Positions 45,203 to 57,457 of a stretch of DNA of 64,000 bases are shown one piece after another. Made by a program: the position numbers and the translations under genes. This DNA is from Leptodontidium sp. MPI-SDFR-AT-0119 (Eukaryota > Ascomycota > Leotiomycetes > Helotiales > Leptodontidiaceae): assembly GCA_020726505.1 (NCBI GenBank), contig JAHLEZ010000016.1, positions 558,001 to 622,000 of the forward strand. The letters are read 5' to 3'. The notes under the pieces were generated by a model that saw nothing but the letters and a program-made list of their open reading frames with translations, was not told the DNA's origin and made no database searches. Each line of letters opens with the position of its first letter. Position 1 is the first letter of the stretch.

Positions 45203-45569
45203 CAGACGCTCGAGGGCCATACTAACTTCGTCTGGTCTGTAGCCTTCTCGCCCGCCGGCAAGCAGGTCGTCTGGATCTTGCGATAGGACAGTACGGCTCT
45301 GGGATGCGGCGACAGGGGTGCCACAGCAGACGCTCGAGGGCCATTCTCACACGGTCAATTCCATCGCCTTCTCACCTAACGGCAAATTATTACCGATCTT
45401 ACATGTATCTAATCATTGGATAGTAGAAGATAGTAAGAATATTCTTTGGCTACCTCCTGAGTATCGGGAAACCTATTCAGTCGCTAGGAATAGAAGTCTT
45501 ATTATAGGGCATTCATCTGGAAGGATTTCATTCTTTTGCTTTAAAAAAGGGGCAAGGCTTATCACATAG
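45203..45569 (+). pseudogene. 3' end of a WD40-repeat STAND/NLR gene, frameshifted relic
   Basis: Two WD40 blades are readable: [20 protein letters not shown], then [15 protein letters not shown], then [20 protein letters not shown]. The end reads [20 protein letters not shown] and [19 protein letters not shown]. Such a LWLPPEYR...GHSSGRIS tail is usual in fungal NACHT-WD40 proteins. Between the blades the frame is lost by a net small deletion and a TAG at about 45281. No NACHT domain is found upstream, so only the tail remains. Its source may be a full gene elsewhere in the genome. Confidence 0.8.
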
Positions 45570-46393
45570 AATTAATAAAATACCTTTATTTCTTGGAGGG
45601 TCCTAGGGAACCATCTGCTTATATACTATTTTAGTTATAGCGGTTGAGATGACTATGGTTTATCGGCAAGGCGAGCTCCCTAGCTTTGAGTCTTAACCTC
45701 GATTGCCAGCGAGCGAACACCGATACAGCTCTCCGTAACTATTTATTTCCAGATCCTCAAAATCCACAATGCCGGCTCCATTGAGCACAGTACACAACAA
45801 TCATGACCAAGGGTACCAAACGATGCTCACAGCGAAGCCAGTCGATACCGCCAACATCGTCGACGCCCTACCAGCTTCCGACTTACCTACTCTCTTCTTA
45901 CCTACCTGACAAACCGGCGATATCGACGCAGGCACCTGTCAGTGGGTGTTGGTACTGCAAGGACCCCGCGTCCCCAAAGTACTGGAGCCCCTGGTCCCTG
46001 TGCTCTGCGCAGATTTACGGAGACATATAAAGAGTCGAGACGGATTGGGAGATGAAAGAACAAAACAACATGATATTTTCCAAGTGGAGTGAGATACAGT
46101 TGGCCTTCGGCTTTTGCTTCTCCCGAGGGCCGCCCATGATCGTGATAGCAAAGGGTAGTAAGAGGGGCCCCACTGCGTTTTGATCTGGCATCGTATGTTC
46201 GAGGCTCTCCTGGCAAGGAGGCCTCTGCTAGGGCTTTACTGGCGCGGTCGCTCATGAAGCATTACCTCTGTACTATGCATGGAGATGGGATGGGGATTGG
46301 AATGACTCAGTGGCTTCGTGCAGGACACGTACGTGGCTGCTCATGGAAACTTCTGGAATAACGCCACACTTCACTATAATATCCAATACAGCA
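45570..46393. other. No supported gene
   Basis: Ordinary composition. The longest frame (117 codons, minus strand, 46255-45902) has no recognisable domain and overlaps other frames of similar length, so I do not call it. Confidence 0.5.
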
Positions 46394-46669
46394 CGGAGGA
46401 CGCCGCCATAAGTCTTGCAACTGCCAGGATTTGACGCCACACTCGCTTAATTGACAAGGCCATTGCACAGCAACAAAAGGCGCTGAAACTGCAGGGCTTT
46501 ATAGGCTCCACACGCTCAAAATATAGCGCACAGGCCCTATAAACCCCCTAAAAGTTTCGATTCTTTAGGCTACTAAACCCCCAAGCCTGGTTGCCTAGCC
46601 AGCTCTCGATGGCGCCCAAGGCTTGGCGCTTACCCATGCCGGTTGCAAGACTTATGGCGGCGTCCTCCG
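46394..46669. mobile_element. MITE with 28-bp perfect inverted repeats
   Basis: Ends CGGAGGACGCCGCCATAAGT on the left (46394-46421) and the exact complement on the right (46642-46669). The right flank is TA and the left CA, so one target base has changed. Its CGGAGG start is shared with the MITE at 13416, but the rest differs. Confidence 0.75.
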
Positions 46670-46788
46670 TATAATACGATTAATTTGGCGTAACGTACTT
46701 GGCAAGCGAGTCACGCACTCTCCACCCAGCCTGATGCCTTTTTTATTGATACAACAACAACCATTAAATCTAATACTAATAAACTATA

Positions 46789-48623
46789 CTAATTAGAAGC
46801 CTGCTTCAATGGGCATGTGCGGGCTGTATGCGATAGTGATTTACACATACTACACGTCCGTGGGGCACGTGTTTTGACTGTTGAACCTTGATCCTCAACC
46901 TCTCCTTCTTGCTCTACCAGACGCCCCTCCCTTTGTTTTACTAACTCTAATGCTTCCTTACTAGTTAGGAACCCTCCCTTAGTTATATACTTCCTTTTAA
47001 TTGCTCGTTTCCGCTTTTGTCGTCCATTTTCAAGTCGTAATTGCTTATTCTCCTTTGCAAGAAGAACTGCACTGTGTATTACTAATTCACAACCCTTAAT
47101 TAATTGGTTTAGAGCAGTATCAGTTGGAGTTGGAGGGCTCTTTGTACGACGCTTGATATAACCCTTAATTGCCTTAGCTTGAAGCCCTAATTGAACAACA
47201 TTATAAGGTGTTTCTAACGCCCAAGGTGTCTGGTTGCCCTCGTCCTTGCTTTGAATTGGAGGCGGCGTTGGTGTCCGTAGCTCAATATTGAGACTTGAAA
47301 GGACTCGCTCAGGGTTATACGGAACTAGTCCTGCCGCTGCAAAACTGCTTTGTATATTCTTTGAATTGAACGTTTGTATATGAGCTGTTTTATAAGAGTC
47401 AAGAAAATCGTCTTTATTAATATAATTAACTCCAGCTCGCATTAGCCTTTCAACCTCATTACTATATAGCTTTTTTAGCCCTGTAAAGCAGCCAACGTCG
47501 AGGGGTTGTAAAAGGTGTGACGAATGAGCAGGCATGCAAAGTGTAATAATAGAGTTCTCTTTATAAAACAGGTCGAATTCCGCCGTTAAGTGACTCCCGT
47601 GGCCGTCAATTATAAGAAGACGATATATACCTCTTGTGTAATCCTTAGTATGCTTCTAAAAGACTGTTTAGAGCCATTTAAGGCTTAATTGATCGTCTGT
47701 CCACCTATTCTCACTTATAGTAATAACCTACTAGAGAGGATTATTGTGGGTATATTATTGTAATTTATTGAGTTTGCCTTCAAATATAATAACAGGCGGA
47801 AGACTCTAACTAGCCGCACATATACAATCAATTGCTATAACCCAATGTCGATTGCCTAGTTGTATTGTCTTTGGTCGATTAGACCTCTCTCTACTAATTA
47901 TAACCTTTGCTGTTGTAATAACGCCCATTTGAAAGCCTGTCTCGTTAAAATTGTATATATCCTCCGGTTGAATCTTATATTTAGCAATTGTATTTTGTAT
48001 AAGTCGAAACCAGCCTCGTATCAAAGTAGGGTCCTCACATTGAGCTCGTTAGTGTGACGGAGGCACTCAAGACAGACAGATTCAAGACAATACACTTCGT
48101 ACTTAGAACAATAGATACAGAAGAAGGACAGCTGTAGCTGACAAGAGCTGACCCCTATATCCTCAAAGCTGAAACACTAGCCCCTGAACACGTGACGTCA
48201 GCACTAGAACCGTCACAGTTAGTAGTCGTATTTACAATTATATCGTGATTGTAAGGCTTCTTGACGTTGTACAAAGTTGTAAACCCACTTTTCACTAATT
48301 ATAATATTCGGAGATCGTTTTTGAAGGAGGAGAGTCGCCATTTGTCGTATAATAAGGCGTGTAGGAGGTAAGCCACGTTCATCCATAGATAATATCCATT
48401 GAACTAGTGTTGCTTCCTTTGTATCAGTTAATTTGCGACTATTTGGACGTGTATCGCGTCGTGTTAGGCGACCTTTGAGGCGATCTCGTAAAGTTATTTC
48501 AGGCACATCGTAGTCAATTGCACAAGCCCTAATACTTGAAAATTGTCCTAATTGATAGGCATTAAATGCAAGCGCGAGTCGGCCTTCTTTATTGAGCGAT
48601 TTAAGGGTTGTTGGTGGAACCAT
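46789..48623 (-). pseudogene. Fot/pogo transposase, broken
   Basis: N-terminal HTH and CENP-B-type region reads YQLGQFSSIRACAIDYDVPE, ITLRDRLKGR, EKWVYNFVQRQ (48623-48219). The solo LTR 48053-48217 then interrupts it. The DDE core follows: IYNFNETGFQMG (first Asp changed to Asn, G-to-A), LLIIDGHGSHLT (second Asp), HSSHLLQPLDVGCF (third Asp), all in the family order. The C-terminus has a basic region and a zinc knuckle CSMCKSLSHTARTC (CX2CX4HX4C). Stops lie between 47810 and 47540. It is only lightly mutated compared with the retroelements. Confidence 0.9.
48053..48217. mobile_element. Solo LTR inside the Fot transposase
   Basis: 165 bp, TGTGACGGAGGC... to ...GAACCGTCACA with 8-bp inverted ends TGTGACGG/CCGTCACA, flanked by the duplication GTTAG (48048-48052 and 48218-48222). 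Unmutated, hence younger than the surrounding transposon. Confidence 0.9.
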
Positions 48624-49118
48624 ATTGCCTAATAGTGGAGTTGACGCGTCAAAGCTAGCGGAGAGTGCGCGACTCGCTTACCAAGTACGTTAGCTGTAAA
48701 TGTATATTACGTAAGCATCTTTTTCGCTTAACTTATAGATGCCTGGCGTATTATATACCTCCTCCCCTTTGTCCGGATAAATCCAGCACGTAGGTTTCCT
48801 TGTGCTTTATGTCTTTAAAGCTAAGAGCTATATTCTTTCTTGATAGGAGCTTCATACTAGGGACTCGAAATTTGGAGACAGGCCAATGGTTGTAATAGAG
48901 CAGGGGGGGATAGCCCCAAGGACTTTCAACGCCGCTGATAAAACAATTAATAATATAGCCACAACTATAGTATTTCTTACTGCAAGCTGAATCCTTATAG
49001 AGCAATAACCAAAGAATGAGAGCAAACTAATTATAACTTTATATATTTATGTGGTGGAGATTTAAGACCCTTAGGCTATGAAACTTTTTCGGCACACCGG
49101 TTTTTTGGGCACGCACGG

Positions 49119-49671
49119 ACGGACGTTATTGCTATGTATATTACCAAGAAGTACGCAGGGCAGGGAACAAAGCTGTATCCTGATGAGAACAACTTGAAGG
49201 GGTTTGCAATGTTCGAACAAGTCAGTGTGGTGTTATAAGGAGTGAGAAGGGAAGGAAGGGATGAGTGCTGATGAGAACGAATAGGCTTGCTCCCTCGAGG
49301 AAAACTATTTCCATATTCCTGCTGAGGGGATTGCGTATGAAAAGATATATAAGCTGTAAGCCTTCTTACCGAATTTCTTCCCTTCAAATACTAAAGGAAG
49401 TAGAATGAAAGGAGAAGGTCCGACAGACGAGGCTCAAGTAGCCAAGTACGCTGCTCGATTGGACTCTACGCTGGCTGTGTATGATAGGGTTCTCTCGAAG
49501 CAGAAGTACCCTGCTGGAGATGAGGTTACGCTTGCTGATCTGCTTCATCTTCCGTATGGTAAGATAGTGAAGGCCTTGGGATTTAAAGGTACCTTTGAGA
49601 AGTATGCGAATGTGGACAAGTGGTTTGTGGCTTTGGAGGCGAGGGAGAGTTGGATTAAAGTGGACCTATAG
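49119..49671 (+). pseudogene. Glutathione S-transferase, N-terminus missing
   Basis: Three exons can be joined with canonical introns: up to 49220, 49285-49355, 49404-49671 (introns 64 and 48 bp). Frame and family pattern hold: AMYITKKYAGQGTKLYPDE, FAMFEQ, then ACSLEENYFHIPAEGIAYEK, then LMKGEGPTDEAQVAKYAARL, YPAGDEVTLADLLHLPYG, VDKWFVALEARESW. This is the C-terminal helical domain of a fungal theta/EF1B-gamma-like GST, which detoxifies electrophiles with glutathione. The N-terminal thioredoxin-fold domain that binds glutathione is absent: homology stops near 49119, and upstream DNA is unrelated. An in-frame ATG at 49134 could start a short protein, but it could not conjugate glutathione. I call it a 5'-truncated relic. 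Confidence 0.82.
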
Positions 49672-51947
49672 GTTTGTTTTGTGGTATTAGTATTAGCTAT
49701 ACGAACCGAGGGCTGCTACTCGAAAAGGAAAGTTGATCGACGAGTTCATAGGTGTTCACGGAATGGTGGGTATCGCTTCTGATCTCGGTATACCTGTCTT
49801 AGTGCCTCCGCTTCTCTCCCAGTTTCCCCGCATCAGGATCGCCGCTCTATGCCGGGCCTGGTGGAGCAGAAGGAGTATGGCCGTGCTTATCGTTGATCGG
49901 AGTTACTGGATGCTTGGGATAGATCTCAGACTGTGCTCGGCTCAAGGGATTTAGGAAAGATACTGTTTAAATTTTGTTTCGTTAACGAACTGTTCCTTAA
50001 GATTTCCAAAACGAGACGCTTATGACGCAACTAGTTACCTTTAAAGCAAATAACATAGGATTGAGTGAGATTCGTAGTTGATCTTCAGTGATCTAGGCGG
50101 AGAGCTCATCGACCAGGTACTCGAAAATCTTCTTGCCTTTGCTGCGCCTACTACAACACATGCGGTGAACTCGCATAACGTCCCTTCTTACCTGTGGGAC
50201 TAAGCCTTGAAAGAATCGCTCGCAAGGCAGCCGTGGCATCGATATCTATACATCGTCTTCGTTAACCTAAAATTAGACCTATTTAGATGTTCGCCCCATA
50301 GGACTCGGTACTAGGTTGTCTTTGTCTAGCGTCTAGGAAGCTACTAGGTGCGTATCCCACGCAGTTAGAAACGGTGCTTGTCGATCTCCAGTTGAGTGGC
50401 TAGCAGAGCCTTGGTAGCCTCCTTGTCTATAGGATTATCCGTGTCGTCTATATCTGCCTAGTTCTACTGATCACCCACTGCTGGCCACCCTACAAGCTCT
50501 CTCTACTGCCGTATCTCTACCCCTCCCGCTTCTTCTATTAGCGCTTCCTCGCTAAGTTCCCTCCTCCCAAAGTGATTCTATAGCTACCCGAGTCTCCGCT
50601 GCTCCCACTCAAGACCCTGAGCTAGGGTACTATATGGACAAGCATCTCGCAGCTCTTCTGGCCAAGTCGTCGTCATTATCGAGAATCACTGGTTGATCTA
50701 CATGTAATTAGCGGACCGCTTCTGCGCACAAGGACAGCTGGTGCACCTACCTCGACTCCCGCCCAGACGTTCACCTGACCCTAATTGTGTTCGGTCGGCT
50801 TCTAATCTAGCCCTGTGAAGAGCTGGCTATTCCAGGCGCTGAAGGGTGGACCCAGTCTTCGAGGCCTTAGTCGAGATCTTCGGACGTAGAGCCGTCCGTT
50901 CCTCGAGAGATAGAAGATTTCTATCTAATTTATTGTCATTGTTATCAAGAGCACGCTTATGATTTAAAGTAACAAATCAGAACGACTCACTTTCAGTGTA
51001 AGTTTTTAACGTACCTTTAGCTCTCGCTGCCGTATTTCTATTTGCCTTAATTTAATATCTAGAACGGAAAAGAGTGGCCGCGAGTCTATGTACTTTCTAG
51101 TTACCACTAGAGTTAAGTGAACGGATTAAACGACTAGGTTTAGTAGTCTAAAGAGTGTTTCGCTTGAAAAGTGGCGGGTTTAATAGAGGAAATGTAAATG
51201 AAACAAATCTCGTGCTCTTAAGGGCAGCCATCACGAAACGAAGTGTAGAAAGCAAACTAGTTTAAGCATGTGTGTAATGTTTAGCGAGGGGAATTGAGCG
51301 GCTTAAGTGTAACCCGTAAGCGCCTGCTCGTCGGAACTGGGCTGTTCTCGTTTACACATTAGCTTTGCCGTTTATAACTACTATAAGCTGTTCTAAAATC
51401 AAATAATCCGGTCTTACGTATAAAATCTCAGCCCCTCTAAGCTCTTACTAAGACTTGTTTATTATACTAACCCCTAGTCTTTCTCGGCTTCACCGACAAT
51501 TAAAAATCGGCTTGTAATCAGTCTAATCCTGCTCGAAATCTAATCCACGACACCTATCTAGTAGAGCTTACGGTTATCTCTACCGAGCTAAGCCTAAATC
51601 GACTTTCCCTTTACAGAATTAAGACTCCGCAGCGTAAATTATGCCGTGCCAATTCTAGCGGCGATTACAGTCCTGCCAAGGCAACGCCCTGGAGCCGAAT
51701 GATCAATAGCCTTTAATCACCAGATCTATTATTCCAATATACAACGACCGCCAATCGAGCTCCTCCCAAGGTCGTATGACGTGCCTCCGTGCCATCTTCC
51801 ACGTCTACTTACCTACTTGTGACCTATTCTCCCCCTACTAGTGTTTCGTATTCGGTCCCTAGGACGCTCCGCAGAAGCTTCGATGATGCCATTGTCATAT
51901 AGATTGTCAGCTGCCACAGCCACGTTAGACAAAAATCGGTCCTACTT

Positions 51948-52107
51948 GTCACAGATCAGTCTAGATCAAGGCATTAGTGTATATCGTCGTCTCTACCGTC
52001 CCAAGGGAGCTCATCGAGATCCTTCTCGTCACAGATCAGCCTAGATCCAGGCATATAACGCATGTCGTCTTCTCCGCGGTACAAAGGAGCTCACCGAGAT
52101 ACTTCCC
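51948..52107 (+). repeat. Two tandem 80-bp units
   Basis: Units begin GTCACAGATCAG at 51948 and 52028 and share CTAGATC, AGGCAT, GGAGCTCA and CGAGAT blocks. Confidence 0.8.
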
Positions 52108-52114
52108 TTGACGT

Positions 52115-52168
52115 GTAATGCCACTGCGTAGCCAGGCAGAAGCTGGCTATGTCGTCGTGAGGCATTAC
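52115..52168. repeat. Imperfect hairpin
   Basis: GTAATGCC (52115-52122) pairs with GGCATTAC (52161-52168), with an inner AGCCAG/CTGGCT stem. It could be a tiny MITE or a terminator-like structure; no target duplication was identified. Confidence 0.6.
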
Positions 52169-53224
52169 TTCCATTAGCCAAGTCATATCGCATGAAAGAA
52201 ATGCCAAGGGCAGGCCTTTATTGTTGCCTTTATTAAGGGAGCATTACCGTGAAGATCGTGATAGTGCGACGGCGAGAAGAGGGACGTGAGCTGAGCTCAT
52301 GCTCGTACTTTAGTCAATGCGATGCCTTCTAAAGGAATGATCCCCGTTATAATAGTTAAGAGGATCGAATTTAGAGTAGCAGATCGAGGGTTTTGGCTCT
52401 AAACTAATCGTGCCGTTAAGGCTCTTAACTGCAGTAGGGCCGGCGAACCAGCTGTCGTAACCCTTAATACAACTGCCGTACCGCGCCTTATTGTGCGGTC
52501 TTATATGAACAATACCTTGCTTAGGGAAAGCATTTGGTGGGGTTGTATAATAAGTAGTATACTCATGAGGAGCGCTAAACGTGGACTCCCTGGATTTGTA
52601 TTGTCGTCCATTTGGCCCTTTGGTACTTTGATACTGTACAGAATCGACTGCTATTGAGGTGCAGTATTGTATGTATTTAAGAATAACGTCTTGTGGCAGA
52701 CAGGAGTTAAATGAGTGCTTAATAGATCAGTATGTCTTTGCATACGTTAAAGTTGAAATTTGCGAGGTTCGGTAAGTCGTTTGGTGCGGCTCTTGCAAAC
52801 AGGATCCAAAACTAGCCCCGAAAAGAATCCTTGACTTACCTTTTCTAATTTTAGCTGGCGGCAGTTATAGCCGAGGAGCCGAAACGGGTCGCCTTCGGCT
52901 CAACTTCGGCTCACCTCCCTTGACTCGCTGCTCAGCCTGGCTCACCCACAGCTCAGGCTATAGCAGTAACAGCTCAGGTCCAAAGACGGAAATGGAAATT
53001 GCTCATGTCGAGATTCCGATATCGATCTACTTGTTCCTCGCTTAAATTACAGGGAGTTTAGGGCCTTGCTTAAGGTATGTTTCTGGTGGCAGCTGAGGGG
53101 ATATTACAGATCAACACTTTAGACAGGAGAAAAATACCCGCTCGCACTCAGAGCTTATAGCAGATACGGCTAAGAAGTCAAACGCCATTTAAGTAAGTTG
53201 TGGCCACTAGCCCTGTTTATATTT

Positions 53225-54015
53225 CTAGTACTCAAATGGCGGAGTATTACAAACTGAATCGTCAAGATACTGAATCAATTGATCTCTCCGACTTGAAGCT
53301 CGAACTACAAGTGTAGCTCCACTTGGAGCTAGCCCATTTAACATGGCCTCTAAGAAATCAACTTGGTCTATAGGCTCTGGAGTCACCGATTCTTGCCGTA
53401 TAGTAGGCTCAAATTTGTATTGTCTCTCCAACAACGTCTTCAAAGCCTTCTTGCCGTTGTTAACGTATGTACGCTCTTGTCTTGTCTACTTCTGTTCAAA
53501 GTATTACTATTTCCAACGAGATGAAGAACTAAAGAAGCTTGCCACGCAAGAGAGAGGTCGGTCTTGACGTAGTACTCTTGAGCCTTATTCCAAGCCAAGG
53601 TGATTAACTATTGTATTCGCTCGTTGAAATCGCGATTTTCCGTGTTGCGTTAGAGAGCCTCAAAGTAGCTAAGTATACCTTTAAAAGCAAGTAGCACTTC
53701 TCAGAGAGCTCCGTGAGATAGCTTGCCTGCGCTTTCCGTCAACTTTGTATTGCCTTCGAGTGCTTTAGTAAAGATAAAGAGAGGTTGAAGTTGTTTAGAG
53801 ATGAGTTCTAGAATTAACCATTCGTCGTCGCTTAAGTAATCTTTGTCGTACGTCTTTAGATTAAACGCGTCTTTTGACACTCTTAGTTTTATAGTATATA
53901 TATCGAGCGCGTCGCGGAGGAGGAGAGCTCGAGTGTATAAGATTATATTATAATGCTTAATTACTCGGTAGCTCGCATACAAACCTAGTAACTCGCATAA
54001 AGCTCCGGCTTCCAT
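53225..54015 (-). pseudogene. hAT transposase remnant
   Basis: The minus strand reads YTRALLLRDALDIYTIKL, LSDDEWLILELISKQLQPLF followed by FTKALEG, NRDFNERIQ, LITLAWNKAQEYYVKTDLSL then AWQASLVLHL. This matches the hAT central region (R.ALD.YT..., L..DEW..L..I...L.PF...TK.L.G, AW.K...YY.KTD.S..WQA). It then ends in DDSVCNTPPFEY. A few stops and a frame change occur near 53450-53700. The C-terminal dimerisation region is missing. Confidence 0.82.
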
Positions 54016-54017
54016 GT

Positions 54018-54143
54018 TTAAAGCCTCGGAAGCTTTAGCTTCTAGTAAGAGGTTATTTTAAGTTAAAATAGTAGCTATTAGAAGCCTTAGCTTTCGTGTT
54101 TTAAAGCCTCGGAAGCTCTAGTTTCCGGTAAGAGATTATTTCA
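54018..54143 (+). repeat. Two diverged 43-bp direct repeats
   Basis: TTAAAGCCTCGGAAGCT... at 54018-54060 and 54101-54143, differing mostly by transitions. They lie just upstream (on the minus strand) of the hAT reading frame and may belong to its 5' end. Confidence 0.65.
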
Positions 54144-54289
54144 GCTTGTAGCTCGCAAGTAAACACCTAATTAGGTTTTATAAGCGAATACACACGTGAT
54201 TAGCTAGAGTAGTTATATAAACCTAGAAATACCCCGTATAATAGAATCATCATTCACACCAATATCAATTCTTTTCAAATTACTACCCC

Positions 54290-55188
54290 AGGTATTATTT
54301 AGAACAATTAAAGTAAGCTCTTAGCGCGCGGCGTCGGCCATAATCGCACTGATTATACTGCCTTTGCGGAACTTCTTATTAGAGAGTCGCCTTAAGAAAA
54401 ACAATAATATATCTTCATAAGTTTCAAGAAATTCGGCGTATGCGTTGATTTCTTTAACTCTATATAGAGCACCAAAAAATAGCGTCTTTCTATACTAACG
54501 AGGATTATCCGCCGTACTTTTAAGCCCGTAATCCCCGTAGTCTTCTATACCTTTAGGTTACGAAAGTTACTGTAAAATAATTACTACTTCTAATAATTCA
54601 TCGATACGAGAGCTTACTAATAGAGCTATCAAATCGTCTATAATATTAATATTATCGTCACATAGGAGCTGCGGAAGCTCAATTCCGTCCTCTAGCTTAT
54701 CATCGAAAGCTCTATTATTATAAGTCTATGAGATAAGTCGTATTCTTCGTCTAACGCTGTTTTAGCCTCTCAAAACTTATTATTAATTAAAATCCAGCGT
54801 AGCACTAGCTCGTTAGATGCAGGAACATTAATTACCCTAAATGAATCACCCGGGGTATAATTATACACTCGTTTACCCGTGTCTTTATTACTGTGGTGCA
54901 GAAGTGGAGCATAAAGTAGGGTGCTCCCAAAGTGGTGATCAAGTCGTCTGAATTCTGTAAAAGGAGGCTCGTAGGGAGTAACTGACTATATACACGAATA
55001 GGGGCTGCTGACTCAGCGGTGCCATGGTGCCGCATGCCCGTGCCTGTACGACAATTACCTATTTAAGTATCCTAGGTAAGCTTAAAAGCTTTAATAATAA
55101 TATCCGTGTTTAATAGCTATATACCGATACGCCTAAAGGCTAATTAAATCGTCTCTTTCTTAAAAGTTTTGGCTCTAATTTAATAAAA
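54290..55188 (-). mobile_element. Fot/pogo fragment, same family as 57919-61274
   Basis: The minus strand of 54290-55188 aligns by eye with the plus strand of about 59575-60310 in the large Fot-like element: GCGTTAGACGAAGAATACGA versus GCGTTAGACGACGAATACGA, and CTAATAAGAAGTTCCG in both. It is split by a solo LTR (54892-55053) and cut off at 55189 by copia element B, so it is older than both. Confidence 0.8.
54892..55053 (-). mobile_element. Solo LTR of the small LTR element family
   Basis: 162 bp, a third copy of the LTR at 5607 and 7611, flanked by ATTAC (54887-54891 and 55054-55058). It shows that the small element moves on its own in this genome. Confidence 0.9.
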
Positions 55189-55383
55189 TGTCGTGTAGAA
55201 AGACGAGCATTAGCTCAGGGGTTTAAAAGATTCTACAATCAGATGAGGTTCTAGAAAGTATGTTTAAAGATTGATTAAATTGAGCGTTGTCCTCTTAAAG
55301 AGAGAAGCTAGAGACTAGGTTTATATACCTAAAGTACTTACGCAAGTATACACTAGACCAAAGAAGTGCGCTAGTACGCGACA
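55189..55383 (-). repeat. LTR of copia element B (3' LTR)
   Basis: 195 bp, TGTCGTGTAGAAAGACGAGC... to ...GTACGCGACA, abutted by a GGGGGTG purine tract on the minus strand. Confidence 0.9.
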
Positions 55384-56127
55384 CACCCCCATGGCAAGCT
55401 GTAGTTATAAGGACGTTAAGCTTAGTATTAAAGAGGCGCACTAAGGAGATTAGGAGATGCCCTATACACACTCTAAGTAAACAAATAAGGCTTTAGGAAA
55501 TACTAACTAAGACTATTATATAGTCGTCAAGTGAGTTGTGACAAAAGAAAGTATAATACGTAGCCAAGCGCGTAATTAAGAGCTTGTTCGCTAATAAACG
55601 CGTACCCCTTAAAAAGTAAATAATAACACGAGTCGCCGCGTTAAGATCTTAAATATTAAATAAGAGTACGTAAATAAGGCGTACTATAAATATAAGAGTA
55701 TCTATATATTTATCTTAAATCATAAATATAAAAATATAAGATAAAGTTTCTAGAAAGAGAGTACGATTTATAGATTATAGGGCTAAGATCTTACTATAAA
55801 ACAGATGGCTTAGTCCGAAGTAAGACAAGTGCGATTGAGGTATTAATTAGTTAATTAGACGTCGTTAGTGATTACGTTAAGTTAAGAAGTGGCGCTTAAT
55901 ACTCTAATTAACTAAGCCACGTCAAGTTAGTATAAAGGTTTCCACTTACTTAGTAAGTAGTATTAATTAATAAACCGTGCGCGCGATCAGTAATCGCGAG
56001 CCTTCCGCCTACTACTATAAATACTGCCCTCCTTTCTTATTAATAATAACCCTTTTCTAATATTACTAACACTAATATATACCTTTATATTTGCCCCTCT
56101 ATTCCTTTCCTCTTCTTTTATATTATT

Positions 56128-57457
56128 AAATTCATTATCGAGCATTCTAAAATACCTAACAAATTTACTCCTTTTAAGACTACTAAGAGTCTATAAGAAC
56201 GTTCTAAGGCTCTCACTAATCGAATAAATCGCCAGATTACCCGCGAGGAAAGTAACTTTAATATAAAGCGCGAAGTTATATAAGAATAATATCGCTAAAG
56301 ATTCTAAGTTATAAGTATTTATTTCCTTATTTTTAATTATTTATTTTTACACTTTTATCTCTTACCCTCTCACTTTCGAGCATTAAATTAACTCTTTAGG
56401 TAATAGATAATTACTATAAAAGTATTTGCCTTACTATTTTTTGTTTAAGAAGATAATAATAATGAGCTTAAGGATGTCTTTAGTGAGATCGATAATAATG
56501 AGGATAAACTTACTAGTAGTGCCTCCTTTACTCTTTTTACACCCTCTTATTCTATTATTTCCTTAGGCGATCCCCTCTATTTTACGGACGTATTTAACTC
56601 CGACGATAATATTTTACTTGTCCCTCGCCGCTCTCGTCGTGCTTTTATTTACCTTTCCTTATTAAAGTCTTTAATTCCTATTCGCGCTACTTATATACTA
56701 TTTAAAATAGTTATTTAAGTTTTTACTAGTACTCTAAAGACTCCTAAAAGAGTATTAAATAAAGTTCTTGATCTTTAACCTTATAAACGCACTAGTATTT
56801 TTACTTCTCCTCGCTAATCTTATAAGAGTTCTAAGGGACCTTTACTAGTGAGACGAACTCGTAATATATATTTCTTTATATTTATTCAAATCTCACTCTT
56901 ATTAATTAAGTATTAAAGTATATATTAATAATATTATAGGCCGCGAATTTGTTAATCCTTATTTATTATATATCTAAGCTGCCGCTTATAACAAAGGAGA
57001 TCGGGGACACTACTATATAAATACTACTTTGGCTAATAATCGCTACTTTAATTACACTAATAGTTACTTATGCTCTCTTACTACTAACGATCTTTTAAAG
57101 TATAGTAAGAGATTAATTTGCGCTATTAATGCCGACGATTAAAAGGTATATAAATTCCTTTTTTAATAGCTTATTAGTGATTATTAAGTTAATTGTTCTA
57201 AGTTTATTAAGAAGTATCGCGTTATTATTAAGACTCTCCTCGATTATTTAGGTAAGTCTTTGAGTTCTGAAGAGGAGACTAATAAGATTATTCCCTCTTC
57301 TTTGCGTTATCCTCCTCTTAAGTATAATAAAAAGGATAACTTAAATAATAAGGCTAGAACTAGAGCTAGTGGAGTTACGAGAAAGCGCGAAAAGTCTATA
57401 AGTATAGTAGATATATTTGAAAACATAACTAGTATACTTCGGTTTAGAGAGCTTTAG
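56128..57457 (+). pseudogene. Antisense ORF remnant of copia element B
   Basis: Same reading frames as 32191-33505, with independent RIP changes. The basic C-terminal part is open for 65 codons (KYNKKDNLNNKARTRASG..., SIVDIFENITSILRFREL), five codons longer than in element A. The possible intron end (TTAACTCTTTAG) and the upstream TATA box are also present. Function unknown. Confidence 0.45.

Larger units (their letters stand above)
46693..48690 (-). mobile_element. Fot/pogo element, decayed, split by a solo LTR
   Basis: Terminal repeats ACGTACTTGGCAAGCGAGTC at the left and its complement (two transitions) at the right, flanked by TA (46691-46692 and 48691-48692). Length is 1,998 bp, or about 1,830 bp without the inserted LTR and its extra duplication, the usual Fot1 size. 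The transposase is on the minus strand. Confidence 0.92.
49672..53220. other. Decayed intergenic DNA without a supported gene
   Basis: Mixed composition, locally RIP-like. Short frames (for example 73 codons at 49733-49954) show no domain. Tandem units at 51948-52107 and a hairpin at 52115-52168 are listed separately. Confidence 0.5.
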
